In this document: piece by piece, positions 24,165 to 29,428 of the stretch
Numbering within the stretch: position 1 is the stretch's first letter
Layout of the letters: every line of letters begins with the position of its first letter
From: Bacillota bacterium
GTDB lineage: Bacteria; Bacillota; Bacilli; Paenibacillales; Paenibacillaceae
DNA: 29,428 bases
Assembly: GCA_023433615.1 (NCBI GenBank)
Contig: JAEZCJ010000064.1
Location: forward strand, 1 to 29,428
Direction of reading: 5' to 3'
Program-made: the position numbers and the translations under genes
The notes under the pieces: generated by a model
Seen by the model: only the letters and a program-made list of their open reading frames with translations
Databases searched by the model: none
What the model was told of the DNA's origin: nothing

Positions 24165-24201
24165 CTATGCTTGCACTCCTTTCTCTCTAGTGCAAGCATA
24201 G
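24165..24201 (-). promoter_or_regulatory. Perfect 13-bp inverted repeat at the dapF start
   Basis: Minus strand: CTATGCTTGCACT, an 11-base spacer AGAGAGAAAGG, then AGTGCAAGCATAG, which ends exactly at the ATG. All 13 pairs match. The ribosome binding site AAAGGAG spans loop and stem. It may be an RNA structure governing initiation or a protein-binding palindrome. A further AGTGCAA occurs about 50 bases upstream (near 24245). Confidence 0.8.
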
Positions 24202-24295
24202 CTCGATGCCTCACGAAACGGTATTCACCAATTGTTCATTTATTTGCACTATTACGCCTATATGTCTTTGCATAGCCTAGTGGGGCAGGACACTG

Positions 24296-27076
24296 CTACC
24301 TGGCCGACGCGCCGAACGCGATGCGGCTCTTCTTGCTGCTTCCCGGCTTGCTGAGCACGCTGCCGATGCCCATGACGAACGTCGGGATGCCCGCAGCGAC
24401 GAGCACGAGACACCATTCGCGCAAACCGATCGGCACCGTCTTGAAGATCGGCTGAAGCGCATCCACGTACAGCACCGGGAACATCAGGGCCAGCGAGGAC
24501 AGCACGGCCAGCACGAGATAGCGGTTCTGCAGGATGTTGCGGTGAAAAATCGAGCGCGAGCTCCGGCAGTCGAACACATGGATCAGCTGCGCCATGACGA
24601 GCGTGACGAACGCGACCGTCTGGGCTTCGATCAGGTTGCCGCCGTTCGTCCGAAGCGTGATCCAGAACGCGCCTAACGTGCAAAGACCGATCAGGATGCC
24701 TCGGCTGATGATTTTCCAGCCCAGCCGCCGCGCGAAAATGTTCTCCTTCGCGCTGCGCGGCTTGTGCTGCATGAGGTCCTTCTCGGCCTGGTCGACGCCG
24801 AGCGCCATCGCCGGCAGGCCGTCCGTGACGAGATTGACCCATAGAATCTGGATCGGCACGAGCGGCAGCGGCAAGCCGGCCATCATCGCGAGGAACATGG
24901 TCAGTATCTCGCCTACGTTGGAAGCCAGCAGATAGCGGATGAACTTGCGGATATTCTCGTAGATGCCACGGCCTTCCTCGATCGCCGCGACGATCGTCGC
25001 GAAGTTGTCGTCGCTCAGCACGAGCGACGAAGCCTCCTTCGAGACGTCGGTACCCGTGATGCCCATCGCGATCCCGATATCGGCTGCCTTGATCGCCGGC
25101 GCGTCGTTCACGCCGTCGCCCGTCATGGCCACGACATGGCCTTTTTTCTGCAGCGCCTTCACGATCCGGAGCTTATGCTCCGGCGCGACCCGCGCGTATA
25201 CGTACGTATCGTCGACGACGGCGTCGAGCTGCTCGTCGCTCATCGCTGCCAGTTGCCTGCCCGTCAGCGACTTGCCGCCGCGCGGCACGATGCCGAGCTG
25301 TCCGGCGATCGCTTCGGCGGTCAGCTGGTGATCGCCCGTAATCATGACCGTCTTGATGCCTGCCCGTCTGCAGGTCGCGATCGCATCCCGCACTTCCCTG
25401 CGCGGCGGATCGATCATGCCGGTAAGTCCGACGAAGATCAGCTGGCATTCCACCTCGGCATCGGTCTCGCATGCTTCGCGCGGTCGCAGATCCCGGTAAG
25501 CGAGGCCCAGCACGCGAAGCGCCGACTGCGCCATCGCCTCCGACGCGGCCGAGACCTTGCTTCTCAGCGTCGGCGTGAACGGCACGACATTCCCTTCCCA
25601 GAGAATGTACGCGCATTGCTCCATGAGCAAGTCCGGCGCGCCCTTCGTGCAGACGATACGGCCGCCCTGATGATTGACGAGCACGGACATCCGCTTCCGT
25701 TCCGAATCGAACGGGTACTCCTTCTCCCGCCGGTACAGCCCTTCCAGCGAGGAGACGGTAACACCCAGCTTCGCCGCGAGGACGATAAGCGCGCCCTCCG
25801 TCGGATCGCCGTTGAGCTGCCAGGCTTCGGCAGACGAGCTTGCCGCATCCTTCGCCTTGCGTCCCTTGGCAGCCGTCTCCTCTTCCCCCTTCACGAGACG
25901 GGCGTTGTTGCAGAGCGCCGCGACCTGCAGCATTCTGCGGAGCTCGGAGTCGCGCTTCAAGTCCGCGTGGGCGCCGTTCTCGAGCACCTCGCCGACCGGC
26001 TCGTAGCCCTCGCCCGTGACGTCGAGCGTTCGGCCGCCCGTCCACAGCTTCGTCACGGTCATCTTGTTCTGCGTCAGCGTTCCGGTCTTGTCGGAGCAGA
26101 TGACGGAGGCGCAGCCGAGCGTCTCGACGGAAGGCAGCTTCCTGACGATCGCTTTGCGCTTGATCATCCGCTGCACGCCGAGGGCAAGCGCAATCGTGAC
26201 GATAGCGGGCAGGCCTTCCGGAATCGCCGCGACGGCGAGACTAACGCCTGCGAGGAACATGCCGTATGCCGGCTGCCCGTGCAGAATCCCCGCCACGACA
26301 ACCATGACCGTCAGCGCAAGCGCTACCCCGATCAGAATCTTGCCCAGCTGCTCCAGGCGGTGCTGCAGCGGCGTTTCCATCTCTTCCGTCTCCGCGATCA
26401 AGTGCGCGATTTTGCCCATCTCGGTTCCCATGCCGGTCAATACGACGGCGCCTCGACCCGTGCCGCGCGTCACCATCGTACCCATGTACCCGATATTTTT
26501 GCGGTCGCCTGCCGGAAGCTCCGCTTCGGCGATCGGCATGGCATGCTTGCTGACCGGCACGGATTCGCCCGTCAGTGCCGACTCCTCCGCGTACAGCCCG
26601 TTGGATTCCAGCAGTCGGATATCCGCCGGAATCCGGTCGCCGCTCTCGATGACGACGATGTCGCCGGGCACGAGCTCCACGGCAGGCACCTCGCGTACGA
26701 TCCCGCCGCGGAGCACGCGGGCGGTAGGCGCCGTCAGTTCCTTAAGCGAGCGAAGCGACTTCTCGGCGCGGTATTCCTGCACGAAGCCCAGTATGCCGTT
26801 CAACACGATGATGGCGACGATCGTAATGGCATCCAGATATTCGCCGAGCAGACCGGAGATCAGCGTTGCGCCGACCAGCACCAACACCATGAAATCCTTA
26901 AATTGGTTGAACAGCAGCGCGATCGGCGAGACGCGCTTGCCCTCCGACAGCTCATTGCGCCCGTGCGCTTGCAGCCGCTCTGCCGCCTCCTGCTCCGTCA
27001 ACCCCTCCTTCGGATTGCAGGCCAGCGCCTCGGTCAACGCTTGTTCGTTAAGCTGGTGCCACAATTTCTGATCCAT
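24296..27076 (-). CDS. yloB: Calcium-translocating P-type ATPase (SERCA type, YloB-like)
   Basis: A P-type IIA ATPase of 926 residues that pumps Ca2+ across the cytoplasmic membrane. B. subtilis YloB, the orthologue by position and sequence, is 890. Visible elements are an N-terminal cation ATPase domain (GLTEQEAAERLQAHGRNEL), the actuator TGESVPVSK, M4 VAAIPEGLPA with ion ligands, and the phosphorylation site CSDKTGTLTQNKMTV with Asp329. The nucleotide-binding KGAPDLL and hinge TGDGVNDAPAIKAADIGIAMG follow. M5-M6 residues are in ASNVGE and NLVTDGLPA, and four more C-terminal membrane segments are present. A charged insert (KGEEETAAKGRKAKDAASSSAE) in the nucleotide domain adds length. The ATG at 27076 has GGGAGGGAG seven bases upstream. 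The longer frame to 27190 is unlike the family. It is divergent from rqcH. Confidence 0.95.
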   Translation of the reverse strand: MDQKLWHQLNEQALTEALACNPKEGLTEQEAAERLQAHGRNELSEGKRVSPIALLFNQFKDFMVLVLVGATLISGLLGEYLDAITIVAIIVLNGILGFVQEYRAEKSLRSLKELTAPTARVLRGGIVREVPAVELVPGDIVVIESGDRIPADIRLLESNGLYAEESALTGESVPVSKHAMPIAEAELPAGDRKNIGYMGTMVTRGTGRGAVVLTGMGTEMGKIAHLIAETEEMETPLQHRLEQLGKILIGVALALTVMVVVAGILHGQPAYGMFLAGVSLAVAAIPEGLPAIVTIALALGVQRMIKRKAIVRKLPSVETLGCASVICSDKTGTLTQNKMTVTKLWTGGRTLDVTGEGYEPVGEVLENGAHADLKRDSELRRMLQVAALCNNARLVKGEEETAAKGRKAKDAASSSAEAWQLNGDPTEGALIVLAAKLGVTVSSLEGLYRREKEYPFDSERKRMSVLVNHQGGRIVCTKGAPDLLMEQCAYILWEGNVVPFTPTLRSKVSAASEAMAQSALRVLGLAYRDLRPREACETDAEVECQLIFVGLTGMIDPPRREVRDAIATCRRAGIKTVMITGDHQLTAEAIAGQLGIVPRGGKSLTGRQLAAMSDEQLDAVVDDTYVYARVAPEHKLRIVKALQKKGHVVAMTGDGVNDAPAIKAADIGIAMGITGTDVSKEASSLVLSDDNFATIVAAIEEGRGIYENIRKFIRYLLASNVGEILTMFLAMMAGLPLPLVPIQILWVNLVTDGLPAMALGVDQAEKDLMQHKPRSAKENIFARRLGWKIISRGILIGLCTLGAFWITLRTNGGNLIEAQTVAFVTLVMAQLIHVFDCRSSRSIFHRNILQNRYLVLAVLSSLALMFPVLYVDALQPIFKTVPIGLREWCLVLVAAGIPTFVMGIGSVLSKPGSSKKSRIAFGASAR

Positions 27077-27183
27077 CTGTCTCCCTCCCGTTATCCGCCA
27101 TCCGTCTGCCGCCTGCAGCCATGCTGCGGTACATGCGGGCCGGCTTTTCGCCGCGCGGACAGCCTTATCAAGATCAATGTATT

Positions 27184-27217
27184 CGGACAAACTGCGGAAT
27201 ATCCCAACAGTTGTCCG
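27184..27217. promoter_or_regulatory. Inverted repeat between the Ca2+ ATPase and rqcH genes
   Basis: CGGACAAACTG (27184-27194) and CAGTTGTCCG (27208-27217) are complementary apart from one extra A, with 13 bases between. It lies in the 269-base divergent intergenic region, about 110 bases before the ATPase start, and could be an operator. I found no strong sigma-A promoter for either gene. For rqcH only a weak CATGAT -10 near 27282 is seen. Confidence 0.5.
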
Positions 27218-27345
27218 CGCAAGGATAAGTTAAACCATTCTCTACCTCCCGCGAACATTGCCGCCTAGCACCGAACTATGGCATGATAAGAGGATGAATC
27301 AATCGGTCAATGGAATTGACATCGCAAAGGTGGTATCGCATTCGC

Positions 27346-29088
27346 ATGGCACTCGACGGAATCGTAGCCCGCGCGCTGGCGCATGAGCTGAAGCAGCTCA
27401 CAGGCGCCCGCATTCATAAAATTCATCAACCGGATGAGCATACGCTCGTCTTCTCCATTCGCGCAGCGAGCGTCCAGGGACGGCTCTTGCTCTCCGCGAA
27501 CCCGACCTACCCGCGCATTCACTGGACGTCGCAGCCGCAGAGCAACCCGCTCGAGGCGCCGATGTTCTGCATGCTCATGCGCAAGCATTGCGAAGGCGGC
27601 GTCATCGAAACCGTCCGACAGCCATCCGGCGAGCGGGTAATCGAATTCGATATCCGGCAGCGGGACGAGCTCGGGGACCTGTCGGTCAAGACGGTCATCG
27701 TGGAGCTCATGGGCCGGCACAGCAACATTATTCTGATGGATCCAGCCACAGGCACGATCCATGACGGCATCCATCACGTGACGCCTGCCATCAGCAGCTT
27801 CCGGATCGTCATGCCGGGAAGCAAGTATACGGCACCGCCCGAGCAGACGAAGGCCGATCCGCTGACGATACAAGACGAAGCCGCATTCATCAGCGCGCTG
27901 GAGGCTGCGCCTTCCGACGCGCCTGCAGATAAGCGGCTGGTCGCCGCATTCGCCGGGCTGAGCCCGCTACTGGCCAAGGAAATCGTGCACCGCGCAGGAG
28001 GCCCGGCTGCAGACGGATCGCTTGCCGTTTGCTGGGAGCCCTTCCGATCGATGATGGCCGCCTTCGAGGGTCATAATTACGAGCCGGTCATCGTCGAGGA
28101 TGATAGAGGCAAGACCTTCTTCTCCGTGACGGCCTTGACGCATCTGAACGGCGAGTCGACCGCCTACCCGACGGTCAGCAGCTGCCTGGAAGCCTATTAC
28201 GGAGACAAGGCCGAACGGGATTCGGTCAAGCAGCGCGCAGCCGATCTGTACAAATTTCTGCAGAACGAGAAGGCCAAGAATGTTAAGAAGCTGGAGAAGC
28301 TGGCGGAGACGCTCGACGAAGCGAAGGATGCGGACAAGCACCGCAAGCTCGGCGAGCTCGTGACGGCATACCTGCATCAGATTCAGCGGGGCGACGAGGC
28401 GATCGAGGCCGTCGACTACTACGATGAAGAACAGAAGACGATCCGTATCGCGCTCGATCCGCAGCTGACTCCGTCAGAGAATGCGCAGCGCTACTTCCGG
28501 CGCTACACGAAGGCGAAGAACAGTCTGGCCGTCGTCTTGGAGCAGATCGAGTCCGCCCGCGAGGAGATCCGATATTTCGAATCCTTGCTGCAGCAGCTCG
28601 ACAGCGCGTCGCTTCAGGACATCGAGGAAATCCGCGAAGAGCTGGTCGAGCAAGGATATATGCGCGCGCGTGGACGCCGGGGACCGAAGAAGAAAAAGAA
28701 CGCCAAGCCCGCCCTGCTGTGCTACACCTCTTCGGAGAACGTACAGATGTTCGTCGGCAAGAACAACACCCAGAACGAGTACTTAACGAACCGCTTGGCC
28801 TCGCCGAGCGACACTTGGCTGCATACGAAAGACATTCCGGGTTCCCATGTCGTCATCCGAGGCGCGGACTTCGGCGATCCGACCCTGGAGGAAGCGGCGA
28901 TGCTGGCCGCGCACTATAGCCAAGCACGTTCCTCGAGCATGGTGCCGGTCGACTATACGCTCGTTCGTCACGTGCGCAAGCCGAGCGGCGCCAAGCCCGG
29001 CTTCGTCATCTACGACCACCAGAAGACGCTGTTCATCACGCCGGACGAGCAGCGCCTCAAGGCAATGCCGTATGTGATCAAGAGCTGA
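27346..29088 (+). CDS. rqcH: Ribosome quality control protein RqcH (NFACT family)
   Basis: RqcH (YloA, formerly called fibronectin-binding protein) binds stalled 50S-peptidyl-tRNA complexes and adds C-terminal alanine tails to mark the peptide for degradation. The 580 residues contain the NFACT-N domain (MALDGIVARALAHEL, GARIHKIHQPDEH, APMFCMLMRKH, MGRHSNIILMD), then the helical coiled-coil middle domain (about 260-420, rich in Glu, Lys and Arg). The NFACT-R domain follows with a basic KKKKNAKP stretch and the signature DTWLHTKDIPGSHVVIRG. Asp4 of the family is present. The conserved Asp-Arg pair near residue 97 reads Glu96-Arg97 here. I start at ATG 27346 to match the family MxxDG beginning, with AAAGGTGG 12 bases upstream. 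It is the only long plus-strand gene besides rpmB. Confidence 0.95.
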   Translation: MALDGIVARALAHELKQLTGARIHKIHQPDEHTLVFSIRAASVQGRLLLSANPTYPRIHWTSQPQSNPLEAPMFCMLMRKHCEGGVIETVRQPSGERVIEFDIRQRDELGDLSVKTVIVELMGRHSNIILMDPATGTIHDGIHHVTPAISSFRIVMPGSKYTAPPEQTKADPLTIQDEAAFISALEAAPSDAPADKRLVAAFAGLSPLLAKEIVHRAGGPAADGSLAVCWEPFRSMMAAFEGHNYEPVIVEDDRGKTFFSVTALTHLNGESTAYPTVSSCLEAYYGDKAERDSVKQRAADLYKFLQNEKAKNVKKLEKLAETLDEAKDADKHRKLGELVTAYLHQIQRGDEAIEAVDYYDEEQKTIRIALDPQLTPSENAQRYFRRYTKAKNSLAVVLEQIESAREEIRYFESLLQQLDSASLQDIEEIREELVEQGYMRARGRRGPKKKKNAKPALLCYTSSENVQMFVGKNNTQNEYLTNRLASPSDTWLHTKDIPGSHVVIRGADFGDPTLEEAAMLAAHYSQARSSSMVPVDYTLVRHVRKPSGAKPGFVIYDHQKTLFITPDEQRLKAMPYVIKS

Positions 29089-29093
29089 AGCAC

Positions 29094-29147
29094 AAAAAGG
29101 CTGCAGCCGGTTAGCGCATCATTCGCTAACCGGCCGCAGCCCTTTTT
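29094..29147 (+). terminator. Terminator of rqcH
   Basis: A long stem AAAAAGGCTGC-AGCCGGTTAGCG pairs with CGCTAACCGG-CCGCAGCC-CTTTTT around the loop CATCATT, starting six bases after the rqcH stop. The A-run and T-run make it usable from both directions, so it could also stop transcripts from the insertion sequence on the right. Confidence 0.93.
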
Positions 29148-29191
29148 CTATCGATCCGGCAACAGGTCGAGGAACTACAAGGTCAAAAAGT

Positions 29192-29251
29192 ACAGCTATT
29201 ATTCCAGGTTTGAAGGTTTTACCCTGATTAGCGGCAAAAACCTGCAGCTGT
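29192..29251. repeat. Nested inverted repeat in AT-richer spacer
   Basis: ACAGCT (29192-29197) and CAGGTTT (29205-29211) are mirrored by AAACCTG (29238-29244) and AGCTGT (29246-29251), giving a 13-bp interrupted stem around a central loop. The loop itself has GGTTTT/AAAACC complementarity. The flanks (29150-29302) encode nothing I recognise and are clearly lower in GC than the genes. Confidence 0.55.
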
Positions 29252-29302
29252 TTACGGCCATCTTGCCGAAATGCCCGAGTCGGGCGGATATAATGGTGCA
29301 TA

Positions 29303-29428
29303 TGGACCTCTGTCAAGAAAGTGGACACCACTTATGCCGTTTTTCTCTTATCAAACTTCGCAGCGAACCGGGCCGGCGTTAGGTATCCAAGTGAGCCGTG
29401 GATCCGCTTGCGGTTGTAGAAAAATTCA
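29303..29428 (-). mobile_element. Right end of an IS3-family insertion sequence (partial)
   Basis: The segment starting TGGACCTCTGTCAAGAAAG followed by TGGACACC looks like an IS3-family terminal inverted repeat (outer TGGAC, inner TCAAGAAAGTGGACA). It lies just after the end of a transposase reading frame on the minus strand. The rest of the element is beyond the window. The exact left boundary near 29303 is inferred, since the other end and any target duplication cannot be seen. Confidence 0.75.
29332..29428 (-). CDS. IS3-family transposase, C-terminal fragment
   Basis: The last 31 residues, read from the right edge, are EFFYNRKRIHGSLGYLTPAR followed by FAAKFDKRKTA and a TAA stop. The YNxxRxHxSLGYxTPxxF pattern is the C-terminal end of the DDE integrase domain in IS3-family OrfB proteins. 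The catalytic Asp-Asp-Glu residues would lie outside the window. Whether the copy is intact cannot be judged. Confidence 0.85.
   Translation of the reverse strand, partial: EFFYNRKRIHGSLGYLTPARFAAKFDKRKTA

Noticed and set aside
27077..27190. 38-residue N-terminal extension of the Ca2+ ATPase
   Set aside because: A strong ribosome binding site precedes the internal ATG at 27076, and the extension covers the intergenic inverted repeat.
25136..27268. 710-codon plus-strand open frame opposite the Ca2+ ATPase
   Set aside because: The minus strand encodes a complete P-type ATPase with all motifs. The antisense translation is low-complexity and has no family features. The long frames opposite prkC, rlmN and rsmB were rejected for the same reason.
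29119..29331. 70-codon minus-strand frame across the palindrome and IS end
   Set aside because: It starts in the IS terminal repeat and runs through the rqcH terminator stem, has no ribosome binding site and matches no family.

Overview
The window is chromosomal core DNA of a high-GC, endospore-forming member of the Firmicutes, most likely Paenibacillaceae (Cohnella or a high-GC Paenibacillus). Three things point there. The sporulation genes spoVM and spoVIF are present. The proteins resemble Bacillus homologues but are GC-rich. The gene order is a modified version of the Bacillus subtilis segment yloA-yloB-yloC-remA-gmk-rpoZ-coaBC-priA-def-fmt-rsmB-rlmN-prpC-prkC-rsgA-rpe-thiN-spoVM-rpmB-yloU-yloV-...-recG. 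Species cannot be fixed from sequence alone.

Layout, left to right. (1) 1-5571, minus strand: yloU, fakA, degV (a probable fakB), recG and spoVIF, read in that order from a strong sigma-A type promoter near 5614-5642. FakA and a DegV-type protein side by side look like a fatty-acid kinase and its lipid carrier. (2) 5572-6474: a divergent promoter region, rpmB on the plus strand, a two-way terminator, and the 26-residue SpoVM gene on the minus strand. (3) 6532-19567, minus strand: a long housekeeping run in the order of transcription coaBC, priA, def, fmt, rsmB, rlmN, prpC, prkC, rsgA, rpe, then a small unknown membrane protein. It covers CoA synthesis, replication restart, N-formyl-Met tRNA formation and removal, rRNA methylation, the PASTA kinase/phosphatase pair, 30S maturation and the pentose phosphate pathway. 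Most genes overlap or are a few bases apart. (4) 19595-21011: remA, gmk and rpoZ behind their own promoter, with a terminator after rpoZ. (5) 21065-27076, minus strand: a P-type Ca2+ ATPase, dapF and a fused homocysteine methyltransferase/methylenetetrahydrofolate reductase. The last two occupy the place where Bacillus has yloC. (6) 27346-29147, plus strand: rqcH and its terminator. (7) 29150-29428: an AT-richer stretch with a large inverted repeat, then the end of an IS3-family insertion sequence that runs off the window.

The main unexplained structure is a family of three intergenic elements of almost identical size (187, 188 and 189 bp; 6922-7108, 15600-15787, 23157-23345) plus a 35-bp core-less derivative (6875-6909). 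Each lies on the stop codon of an upstream gene (rpe, priA, dapF). Each has imperfect terminal inverted repeats whose outermost five bases differ between copies but stay complementary within each copy. Each contains two conserved hairpins. One copy has two internal modules in swapped order. This is either a MITE-like mobile element or a structured RNA family carried in 3' untranslated regions. A perfect 13-bp inverted repeat abutting the dapF start codon, with the ribosome binding site in its loop, is a second regulatory candidate.
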